Assembly (NCBI RefSeq): GCF_017876755.1
Contig: NZ_JAGIOO010000001.1
Span: 5,193,786 to 5,257,785 of the forward strand
Length of the DNA stretch: 64,000 bases
Source: Crossiella equi
GTDB taxonomy: Bacteria > Actinomycetota > Actinomycetes > Mycobacteriales > Pseudonocardiaceae
Direction of reading: 5' to 3'
Positions 42,072 through 48,973 of the stretch are shown here, piece by piece. A program made the position numbers and the translations under genes. Under the pieces are notes generated by a model. The model worked only from the letters and a program-made list of their open reading frames with translations, was not told where the DNA came from and made no database searches. Each line of letters starts with the position of its first letter. Position 1 is the stretch's first letter.

Positions 42072-43604
42072 GTGCGAACCACCTGGACCCGGCCGATGCT
42101 GGTCATGGACCTCGTGCTGTGGCTGGGCCTCGGCGCGGCGGCCGCCAGCGGCGTGACCACGCCCCGGGACAGCCCCTGGTACTGGCCGGTGCTGGGCTTG
42201 GTGCTGCTCATCGCCGGGGTCGCCGTGCTGGTCAGCCGTCGCAGCCCGGTGCTCGCGGTCGCCATCGCGCTCGCCGCCACCTCGTGGACGCTGGAGTTCA
42301 TCTTCCTGCTGACCGCGCTCAGCTTCCTCGCGGGCAGGCGCCCGGCCCGGGGCTCGCCGGTGCTCGCGGGCATCGGCCTGGCCCTCGCGGTCGGCGCGGT
42401 GGTGGTGTTCCTGACCACCCAGCCGATCGGCGAGCTGTTCAACGCGGTGGTGTTCTCGCTGCTCGCGCTCATCTTCCCGGTGCTGGCGGGCCGCTGCGCC
42501 CGGCTCTACCAGGACCTGGTCTCGGCGGGCTGGCGCCGCGCGGAGCAGCTGGAGAGCGAGCAGCGCATCCTCGCCGACCGCGCCCGCCTGCGGGAACGCG
42601 CCCGAATCGCCCAGGACATGCACGACTCCCTCGGCCACGAGCTGAGCCTGATCGCGCTGCGCGCCGGGGCGCTGGAGATCGCGCCCGACCTCAGCGAACC
42701 GCACCGCACCGCGGCCGGGGAGCTGCGCGGTACCGCCACCACGGCCACCGAACGCCTGCGCGACATCATCGGCGTGCTCCGCGATGAGACCGATCCGGCA
42801 CCGCTCGAACCGGTGAACGAGGAGGTCGGCGAGCTGGTCGCCCGTGCCCGTGCCTCCGGCCTGGACGTCGAGCTGACCACCACCGGCGCCGCGGTCCTGC
42901 CGCCCATGGTCGACCGCGCGCTCTACCGCGTGGTCCAGGAGGCACTGACCAACGCCACCAAGCACGCCCCCGGCGCCTCGGTGCACGTCCAGGTCGCGCA
43001 CGGCGACCGCCGCACCGCCGTCTCCGTGGTCAACGAGGCCCCCGCCGCGCCGCCTGCGTCCCCGGCCTCCGGACAGCGCGGGCTCACCGGGTTGCGCGAA
43101 CGCGTGCGGCTGGCGGGTGGCACGCTCACCGCGGGCCCGTACGAGGGCGGGTTCCGGGTCGCCGCGCAGCTGCCGCACCGGGGCGGTTCCGTGCCGCCGA
43201 GGGAGGACCCACCCGAGCAGTCCGAGTCGGCCACCCAGTTCGAGCAGGCCCAGCGCCGGGTGGTGCGCGGAGTGCTCACCGCGATCTTCGTACCGCTGGG
43301 CATCGCCGCGCTGCTCACCATGGCGCTGCTGGGCTTCTACCTCTACGTCACGGTGAACGCGGTGCTCAAGCCCGCCCAGTTCGCACAGCTCCAGGTCGGC
43401 CAGACCCTCGCGCAGGTCGAGGACCTGTTGCCGGACCTGGAGATGCGCGACCCGCCCGCCGAGCTGGGCCTGCCCACCCCGGCCGGGGCGCGCTGCGCCT
43501 ACTACCGTTCGTCCACCGGGGTGTTCAACCGAGTCGACGTGCACCAGCTGTGCTTCGCCGAGGACCGCCTCGTGCTCAAGCACGTGATCCGTTGGGGGAA
43601 CTGA
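42072..43604 (+). CDS. NarL-type sensor histidine kinase with extra C-terminal domain
   Basis: A 510-residue two-component sensor. Four or five membrane helices (about 10-140) precede the HisKA_3 dimerisation domain with the phospho-acceptor His184 in RIAQDMHDSLGHELS. The HATPase follows (VVQEALTNATKHAPG and the GLTGLRERV G-box). After the kinase core, near residue 390, there is a further membrane helix (LTAIFVPLGIAALLTMAL) and an exported-type domain of about 80 residues with FAQLQVGQTLAQVEDLLP, similar in pattern to BamE/SmpA folds. That extension is unusual. The start of the regulator follows the stop without a gap. Confidence 0.85.
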   Translation: MRTTWTRPMLVMDLVLWLGLGAAAASGVTTPRDSPWYWPVLGLVLLIAGVAVLVSRRSPVLAVAIALAATSWTLEFIFLLTALSFLAGRRPARGSPVLAGIGLALAVGAVVVFLTTQPIGELFNAVVFSLLALIFPVLAGRCARLYQDLVSAGWRRAEQLESEQRILADRARLRERARIAQDMHDSLGHELSLIALRAGALEIAPDLSEPHRTAAGELRGTATTATERLRDIIGVLRDETDPAPLEPVNEEVGELVARARASGLDVELTTTGAAVLPPMVDRALYRVVQEALTNATKHAPGASVHVQVAHGDRRTAVSVVNEAPAAPPASPASGQRGLTGLRERVRLAGGTLTAGPYEGGFRVAAQLPHRGGSVPPREDPPEQSESATQFEQAQRRVVRGVLTAIFVPLGIAALLTMALLGFYLYVTVNAVLKPAQFAQLQVGQTLAQVEDLLPDLEMRDPPAELGLPTPAGARCAYYRSSTGVFNRVDVHQLCFAEDRLVLKHVIRWGN

Positions 43605-44264
43605 GTGATCCGAGTCGTGCTCGCCGACGACGAGGCGGTGATCCGCGCCGGGGTGCGCGCGATCCTCGCGGTGGACCCGGAGATCGAGATCGTCGGCGAG
43701 GCCGCGGACGGGCACGCGGCGGTGGAGCGCGTCCGCGAGCTGCGCCCGGACGTGGTGCTGCTGGACATCCGCATGCCCCGGCAGGACGGCCTGGCCGCGT
43801 GCGCGGAGATCCGCCGGGTGGTGCCGGAGACCGCGGTCGTCATGCTCACCACGTTCTCCGAGGACGCCTACATCGCCCGCGCGCTCGGGGACGGCGCCAG
43901 CGGGTTCCTGCTCAAGGCGGGCGACCCCCGCGAGCTGATCGCGGGTGTGCGCGCGGTGGCCGAGGGCGCGGCCTACCTCTCACCCAAGGTGGCCCACCGC
44001 GTGCTCACCGAGCTCAGCGGCGGCCGGATGGCCCGGGGCCCGGCGGCCCGCGAGCAGATCGCCGGGCTCACCGACCGGGAGCGCGAGGTGCTGGCCCTGC
44101 TCGGCGGCGGGCTGTCCAACGCGGAGATCGGGCGCCGCCTGCACCTGGTCGAGGGCACGGTGAAGGCCTACGTCAGCACGATCCTGGGCAGGCTCGGTGT
44201 GCGCAACCGGGTGCAGGCGGCCATCCTGGCCTACGAGGCCGGGCTGGTGCGCGAGCTCTCCTGA
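43605..44264 (+). CDS. NarL/LuxR-type response regulator
   Basis: A 219-residue response regulator, partner of the histidine kinase whose stop it directly follows. The receiver domain has the acidic pair D8-D9, phosphorylatable Asp54 in VVLLDIRMP, Thr/Ser in LTTFS and the invariant Lys in FLLKAGDP. The LuxR helix-turn-helix is at about 150-215 (LTDREREVLALLGGGLSNAE, then VKAYVSTILGRLGV). It starts at GTG. The target genes are unknown; neighbours with cell-envelope roles are candidates. Its 3' end overlaps the convergent PAP2 gene by 34 bases. Confidence 0.92.
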   Translation: MIRVVLADDEAVIRAGVRAILAVDPEIEIVGEAADGHAAVERVRELRPDVVLLDIRMPRQDGLAACAEIRRVVPETAVVMLTTFSEDAYIARALGDGASGFLLKAGDPRELIAGVRAVAEGAAYLSPKVAHRVLTELSGGRMARGPAAREQIAGLTDREREVLALLGGGLSNAEIGRRLHLVEGTVKAYVSTILGRLGVRNRVQAAILAYEAGLVRELS

Positions 44265-44884
44265 AGCCACCGCGCCAGCAGCGGTGTGCCCACGCGCACC
44301 GCGGTGAGCATGAGCACCGGCGCCAGCACCGAGCCGAGCACAAAACCGGCGGCCACGTCGTGCGGGTAGTGCACGCCGAGGAAGACGCGCGAGAAGGCCA
44401 TCAGCACGGCCAGCGGCAGCAGGAACAGCGCGGTGCGCCGCCACGCGCACACCACCGCGGCGGCCGAGGCGGCGGCAATCGTGGCGTGGTTGCTCGGGAA
44501 GGACCAGTCGCCGAACGTGGGGCAGTGCGTGATCAGCGAGGCACCCGCCACCGCCCGGCAGGGCCGTTCCTCCTGGATGAGCAGCTTGAGCACCTCGCTC
44601 ACCGCGTAGCTGCCCGCCACCGCGAACGGGACGGCCAGCGCGGTGGCCACCGCCTTGGGCGCCCGGTCCCGGGCCTGCCAGAACAGGGCGAGGAAAAACG
44701 CGCCGAACACGTACAGACCGGCGTCGGTACCCACCTCGACGAAGGAGCGCACCCACTCGGGCGTGCTCGCTGCGAACGTGGTGACCGCGCGGTAGAGATC
44801 GATGCTCACATCGGGGATCAAGGACACCGCAACGAAACTAAAGATCAACCGCACTGTCCACAGTGCTCGATCGGCAGCGGTCAA
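44231..44884 (-). CDS. PAP2-superfamily membrane phosphatase
   Basis: A 217-residue integral membrane phosphatidic-acid-phosphatase-type enzyme with six helices. The three phosphatase motifs are K-L-L-I-Q-E-E-R-P (C1), P-S-N-H-A (C2, acid/base His) and S-R-V-F-L-G-V-H-Y-P-H-D (C3, nucleophile His). The substrate could be undecaprenyl diphosphate, phosphatidic acid or decaprenylphosphoryl-sugar phosphates, which the sequence does not decide. It starts inside the stop of the membrane gene upstream (ATGA overlap), so the two are coupled. Confidence 0.9.
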   Translation of the reverse strand: MTAADRALWTVRLIFSFVAVSLIPDVSIDLYRAVTTFAASTPEWVRSFVEVGTDAGLYVFGAFFLALFWQARDRAPKAVATALAVPFAVAGSYAVSEVLKLLIQEERPCRAVAGASLITHCPTFGDWSFPSNHATIAAASAAAVVCAWRRTALFLLPLAVLMAFSRVFLGVHYPHDVAAGFVLGSVLAPVLMLTAVRVGTPLLARWLQESSRTSPAS

Positions 44885-45279
44885 CCCTTACTTTCGTCAG
44901 GTGCCGGAGCCCGGACCGAGCGCACCCACGGCTCGGGCTGCGGCCAGCTCGGCAGCAGCGCGACCACCAGCCCGACGATCGCGGCCAGGCCCACCAGCCA
45001 GTTCTGCGCGCCCTCGCCCAGCGCGATCATGCGCGCGCCGGTGAAGAACACCACGACCCCGGCCACCTTCGCCAGGTTCGGCTCGTGCCGCAGCACGTAG
45101 AGGAAGAGGCTGAAGCCCAGCAGTGCCAAGTACTTCAGCGCGTCGTCCCCGTGTGTGCCCAGCGCCAGGCTGAACACCTGGAGACCGAGCAGGAAGTAGG
45201 CGAAGGCCCAAGCACGACCCACGCGGCCGGACGTGCGGCGTGCCCGCCGCCGTACTCGCTCCACCGGATCCGCGCTCAT
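44881..45279 (-). CDS. small membrane protein coupled to PAP2 gene
   Basis: A 132-residue membrane protein. After a basic N-terminus (RVRRRARRTSGRVGR) there are four hydrophobic segments at about 22-40, 48-63, 68-85 and 92-110. No family recognised. The ATG at 45279 is the best start. Its stop overlaps the PAP2 start by four bases, so both are made from one mRNA, which suggests a joint role at the membrane. Confidence 0.65.
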   Translation of the reverse strand: MSADPVERVRRRARRTSGRVGRAWAFAYFLLGLQVFSLALGTHGDDALKYLALLGFSLFLYVLRHEPNLAKVAGVVVFFTGARMIALGEGAQNWLVGLAAIVGLVVALLPSWPQPEPWVRSVRAPAPDESKG

Positions 45280-45581
45280 GGTCTGGGCTACCCCCTCACC
45301 GGGGTTCTCACGCGTCTTCAGCCAACGCTCAGGAGCCGGTTCTAGGGTAGGTCCAGGTCGCGGTGTAGTGAGGACACCGCGACCGCCCAAGCATCCGCGA
45401 CACGGTGTATCGGTTCGCCGTCCGTGTCCGTTACGTCCTTCTGACGTGCGGTTTCTCACCCCCTTTCGGGTAGGTCTTTGTCCGCCTCTTCGGGCAAGCT
45501 CTGCGCATCCCAACCGGATCGCCCGGGGGGACTTGGGATAGTGCCTGCCCCGGCAGGTGCGCACATTTCATGGGGACTCAA
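45280..45581. other. 302-base divergent intergenic region
   Basis: Upstream region for the membrane gene (minus) and the sortase-substrate gene (plus). It contains a small hairpin CCTGCC-CC-GGCAGG at 45544-45557 just before the plus-strand start. No clear promoter boxes, riboswitch or tRNA were seen. Confidence 0.5.
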
Positions 45582-46250
45582 GTGAACAAGCGACTGGGTC
45601 TGCTGACCCGTGCTGTCGCGGGCGCGTCCGCGCTCGCCATCCTCGCCGCGCCGATCGCGCTCGCGGACGAGACGGACCCGGCCTCCGCGCCGGCCACCAC
45701 CACGACCACCAGCGCGGCGGTGCCGACCACCACCACGACGACCAGCAGCCAGCCGGTCACCAGCACGCCGACCACGCCGCCGGGGTCCACCACGACCTCG
45801 CCGCGCACCACGACCCCGAAGCCGACCACCTCCACCAGCGAGAAGCCGGACCCCGAGGGCAAGCCGTGGCAGGACAAGATCTACGGCCTGGTCACCAACC
45901 CGAACGAGCCCACCCAGGCGGCCATCGTCATCGGCTGCGCGGCGGGCAAGCCCACCAACGTCGCCTCCTCGGCCCTGACCATCGAGGAGCCGGTGCAGAG
46001 CGAGGTCGACCCGCGCGTCTACGTCTCGCTGGCCGAGCTCAAGCCGGGTGTGGCGCTGGGCGAGTACCAGATCACCGCGCAGTGCGGCGCCAAGACCCTC
46101 TCCTTCACCTTCCAGGTGATCGGTGAGGAGGAGCCCGGCAAGCCCGGCAAGACCCCGGTCCTGGGCAAGAAGGGCAAGGGCACCAAGAAGACCCAGGTCG
46201 GCTTCACCCCGCGCGGCGGTGTGGAGACCGGCTTCGGCGGCGCTGCCTGA
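45582..46250 (+). CDS. secreted Thr/Pro-rich protein, probable partner of class F sortase
   Basis: An exported protein of about 222 residues. It has a signal peptide (LLTRAVAGASALAILAAPIA), a low-complexity Thr/Pro/Ser stalk at about 35-90 typical of wall-spanning regions, and a beta-rich domain with two cysteines (IVIGCAAGK ... ITAQCGAKT). The basic tail holds F-T-P-R-G-G-V-E-T-G-F-G-G. The ending resembles the P-x-G-x-x-x-T-G-x-G tails of proteins encoded next to class F sortases; no LPXTG or final membrane helix exists. GTG 45582 with GGGGA five bases upstream is preferred over ATG 45570. It is eight bases before the sortase gene. Confidence 0.72.
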   Translation: MNKRLGLLTRAVAGASALAILAAPIALADETDPASAPATTTTTSAAVPTTTTTTSSQPVTSTPTTPPGSTTTSPRTTTPKPTTSTSEKPDPEGKPWQDKIYGLVTNPNEPTQAAIVIGCAAGKPTNVASSALTIEEPVQSEVDPRVYVSLAELKPGVALGEYQITAQCGAKTLSFTFQVIGEEEPGKPGKTPVLGKKGKGTKKTQVGFTPRGGVETGFGGAA

Positions 46251-46258
46251 GGTCTGAC

Positions 46259-46855
46259 ATGTCGTCCAAGCGCACGGGCGGTCGCGCACTCGCGGCCGTC
46301 CTCCTGCTGGGCACCGTGCTGCTGGGGGCCTGTGGTGGCGGCGAGCCCGCCGCCCAGTCCCCGGCACCCGCGGTGAGCAGCTCCGCCACCGCGGCGGCGG
46401 GCAACACCAAGCTCAAGCCGACCGACGTGCGCATCCCGAAGATCGCCGCCGAGTCCTCGCTGATCAGCACCGCGATCAACCCGGACGGCACCCTCGAGGT
46501 GCCCAAGGCGGACAAGCCCATGCAGGCCGCCTGGTACCGGATGAGCCCGGTGCCCGGCGACAAGGGCCCGGCGATCATCCTCGGCCACGTCGACGGCAAC
46601 AAGCAGCCCGGCATCTTCTACAAGCTGCACGAGCTCGCACCCGGCGACGAGATCTTCGTCAAGCGCAGCGACGGCAAGGAGGTGAAGTTCGTCGTGGCCA
46701 CCAAGGAGCAGCAGCCCAAGGAGCAGTTCCCCACCGAGGCCGTCTACGGCGACACCACCGACCCCGTGCTGCGCCTCATCACCTGCGGCGGCGCCTTCGA
46801 CAAGGCGGCGCACAGCTACAAGGACAACGTGATCATCTCGGCCAAGCTGGCCTGA
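46259..46855 (+). CDS. class F sortase (lipoprotein type)
   Basis: A 198-residue class F sortase, an extracellular transpeptidase-fold protein. The signal peptide ends in L-L-G-A-C (Cys25), so it is lipid-anchored rather than held by a helix. The core has VRIPKIAAESSL, the active-site His110 in ILGHVDG and Cys176 in RLITCGG. The position of the catalytic arginine appears as Lys188 in S-Y-K-D-N-V-I. An Arg would be expected, so activity may be altered. The neighbour at 45582 is the likely substrate or partner. Confidence 0.85.
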   Translation: MSSKRTGGRALAAVLLLGTVLLGACGGGEPAAQSPAPAVSSSATAAAGNTKLKPTDVRIPKIAAESSLISTAINPDGTLEVPKADKPMQAAWYRMSPVPGDKGPAIILGHVDGNKQPGIFYKLHELAPGDEIFVKRSDGKEVKFVVATKEQQPKEQFPTEAVYGDTTDPVLRLITCGGAFDKAAHSYKDNVIISAKLA

Positions 46856-47026
46856 TCACGAAGGCCCCAGCACGGGGATCGCACCCCGGCAGTCCGCGCC
46901 GTCTGCCGGGGTGCAACTCCTCCCTGGAAGAATTCCGGTTCAAAGGCGTATAACGACGCTGGTCGGTCTGCCAGCCGGTGTGTCACGATCGGACTCCCAC
47001 CCGTGCTGCCGACCTGGGGGCTTCGC

Positions 47027-48049
47027 ATGGACGAGGAGCGGCTGGCCGCGGCGGCGGAGAGCGCTCTGGTTCGCGTTCGCGCCGCTGGCGCGAGCAAGGA
47101 ACAGGCTGAGGACTGCGTGCAGGACGCCGTGGTCGACCTGCTCGCGGCGAGCAGTGCCGTGGAACGGCCGGAGGCCTGGCTGACCACGGTCTCCCGCAGG
47201 CGGTTCGTCGACCTGGTGCGCCGCCGGCAGAGCGAGCAGACCGCGCTGGCCCGCACCAGCGCGCAGGTGCGCATCGGTACCACCGATCCCTCCGATACCG
47301 TCGCCGACCGCGACCAGGCGCGCTGGATGGCCGCCGCCCTGGCCGAGCTGCCCGCCACCACCCGCGCGGTGGTCGACGGGGCGGGCGCGGGGCGGTCCAA
47401 CCAGGAGATCGCCAGCGACCTGGGCCTGTCCGAGCGCTCGGTCGAGTCCCACCTGACCAGGGCCCGCAGGCTGCTGCGCCGCCTGGCCGCCGCCGTGGTC
47501 CTGCCGTTCGGCGTGGCCGTCGCGAGCCTGTGGCGCACGCTGGGCGCGGGCAAGGTGGCCACCGCCAAGGTCGCCGTGGCCACGGTCTCGGTACCCCTCG
47601 CGGTCGGCACGGTCGTCCTGCTGCCCTTCACCAGCACCCCGACCCCGGTGCCGCCGCCCCTGGCCATCGTCGAGCAGGCCGCCCCGGAACAGGCCGAGCC
47701 CCCGCCCGACCTCCCGCCCCCACCCCCGGCCGGTACGAAGCCCGGTGGCGGCACCGCCCAGGGCAGCGGTACCCCGAACGGCGCCCCGGCGGACAGGCCA
47801 GCCGGGCACCGCCCGGACAAGCCCGGCCGCGACAAGGGCAACAAGCCTGAGTACGCGGGCAAACCCGGTTCCTGGGGCAAGTCCAGGCAAGAGGGCAAGC
47901 CGAGCCACGTCGGCCACCCGGACCGCCTCGGCGAGCGCCCCCGCGCCGGTTCGCCCAGGCCCGGGTCGGCCCGGGGCGGCGGCCACCACGACCGCACCGC
48001 GGGCGAACCCGGCCCGGGCAGGCCGCGGCGAGGCGGCAACCCCCACTGA
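47027..48049 (+). CDS. membrane-fused ECF sigma factor
   Basis: A 340-residue protein. Residues 1-150 are a sigma-70-like ECF factor with region 2 (EDCVQDAVVDLLAA ... WLTTVSRRRFVDLVRRRQ) and region 4 helix-turn-helix (RSNQEIASDLGLSERSVESHLTRARR). Next come hydrophobic segments around 155-200 (AAAVVLPFGVAVASLW and VSVPLAVGTVVLLPF), then a 140-residue Pro/Gly/Lys-rich tail that would lie outside the cell. No separate anti-sigma gene is next to it, so the fused tail may control release. ATG 47027 is preferred; GTG 47003 would add eight residues. Confidence 0.75.
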   Translation: MDEERLAAAAESALVRVRAAGASKEQAEDCVQDAVVDLLAASSAVERPEAWLTTVSRRRFVDLVRRRQSEQTALARTSAQVRIGTTDPSDTVADRDQARWMAAALAELPATTRAVVDGAGAGRSNQEIASDLGLSERSVESHLTRARRLLRRLAAAVVLPFGVAVASLWRTLGAGKVATAKVAVATVSVPLAVGTVVLLPFTSTPTPVPPPLAIVEQAAPEQAEPPPDLPPPPPAGTKPGGGTAQGSGTPNGAPADRPAGHRPDKPGRDKGNKPEYAGKPGSWGKSRQEGKPSHVGHPDRLGERPRAGSPRPGSARGGGHHDRTAGEPGPGRPRRGGNPH

Positions 48050-48060
48050 GCCACCGGGAA

Positions 48061-48101
48061 CCTCCCCGTCCGCGGCCCACGCGCTGCCGCGGCCGGGGAG
48101 G
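48061..48101 (+). terminator. hairpin after the ECF sigma gene
   Basis: CCTCCCCG at 48061 pairs with CGGGGAGG ending at 48101, with inner CGCGGC/GCCGCG pairing. It starts 11 bases after the sigma-factor stop codon and fits a GC-rich terminator. Confidence 0.65.
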
Positions 48102-48114
48102 CGACCGGTGCCCC

Positions 48115-48162
48115 GTCACGGTGGGGTCGGTGTCAGGGCCCCGATCCCGACCCCACCGTGAC
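48115..48162. repeat. 48-base palindromic element, copy 1 (between convergent genes)
   Basis: GTCACGGTGGGGTCGG pairs with CCGACCCCACCGTGAC; the loop holds GGCCCCGATC. A closely similar element with the same GGCCCCGATCCC loop is at 48839-48886. Here it lies between the 3' ends of two convergent genes and may terminate both. Confidence 0.8.
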
Positions 48163-48170
48163 GCCCAGGA

Positions 48171-48620
48171 TCACACCGCGATGACGGCGAACGCCGACGA
48201 GGACGCCTCGGCGTAGACGGTGGTGGCGGGCGCGAACACCCGCAGGGTCAGCGAGGTCTCCACCCGCAGGGCCAGCGTGAAGGTCCCGTTCGGGCGGCAC
48301 TGGGTCGGGCTGCCCAGGTTGACCCACAGCCCGGCACTGGTCTGGGACTGCAAGAGCACCGAGCCGAACAGCTGCGCCGACCGCCCACCCGCGAGCTCCT
48401 CGAGGTTGCCCTCGACCTTGAACTCCGCACCCTTCTTGACCTTGTTCTGCTTCTTGGCCTGGTGCTTGACCTTGACCTTCTTCGGCGCCTGCACGACCGC
48501 CGAGGAGCCGGGAGCCGCCGAGGCGGCGGCCGGGACGAGGGCCACCGCCCCCACCGCGACCAGCAGCGCCATGACCAGGCGGAGGAACCGGGACCGGAAC
48601 ACTGAGAACGTCTCGCTCAT
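48171..48620 (-). CDS. secreted hypothetical protein
   Basis: A 149-residue exported protein. The signal peptide (FLRLVMALLVAVGAVALVPA) ends near A-S-A-A-P. A highly basic linker follows (KKVKVKHQAKKQNKVKKG), then a beta-rich domain with one Cys (PTQCRPNGTFTLAL). The lysine-rich stretch after the signal peptide suggests contact with teichoic or nucleic acid polymers. No family recognised. The ATG at 48620 is the first good start. It is flanked by two copies of a palindromic element. Confidence 0.65.
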   Translation of the reverse strand: MSETFSVFRSRFLRLVMALLVAVGAVALVPAAASAAPGSSAVVQAPKKVKVKHQAKKQNKVKKGAEFKVEGNLEELAGGRSAQLFGSVLLQSQTSAGLWVNLGSPTQCRPNGTFTLALRVETSLTLRVFAPATTVYAEASSSAFAVIAV

Positions 48621-48838
48621 GCCTTGACCCCAACCAACCGGACCGCCCACCGCCACCCGGAGATCCACTTTGGCCCCGGCCGGGTGACGAAGTCCGAAGA
48701 TTTTTTGCGGGTAACCGTCATCTCGTACGACAGACAGGTGGTGGAGGGCGCGCCAGCACGCGCTGCGTTCCACTGGCTACCGGACGTCACCAGGTCGTGG
48801 TTCTCGCGCTGCCCCGAACTGGCGAGCACCGGTGTCGG

Positions 48839-48886
48839 GTCACGGTGGGGCCGATGATCATGGCCCCGATCCCGGTTCCACCGTGT
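48839..48886. repeat. 48-base palindromic element, copy 2
   Basis: CACGGTGG (48841-48848) pairs with CCACCGTG (48878-48885) around a loop that again carries GGCCCCGATCCC. It lies in the 350-base gap between the secreted-protein gene and the subtilisin gene. The first copy is at 48115. The rest of the gap shows no gene. Confidence 0.75.
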
Positions 48887-48926
48887 CCCCCCCTCCCGTC
48901 GAGGCCCAGCCCAGCCGAGACGCGAA

Positions 48927-48958
48927 ACGCCCCGCGAGCCCGAGGGCTCGCGGGGCGT
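48927..48958 (-). terminator. terminator after the subtilisin gene
   Basis: ACGCCCCGCGAGCC (48927-48940) pairs perfectly with GGCTCGCGGGGCGT (48945-48958) with a CGAG loop. It lies 15 bases after the S8 peptidase stop codon on the minus strand. Confidence 0.85.
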
Positions 48959-48973
48959 CCGGGGAACTGCTGC

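Noticed and set aside
45280-45581. Possible c-di-AMP (ydaO-type) riboswitch before the sortase substrate gene
   Set aside because: Actinobacterial cell-wall genes often have one, but none of the conserved core segments of that riboswitch could be found here.
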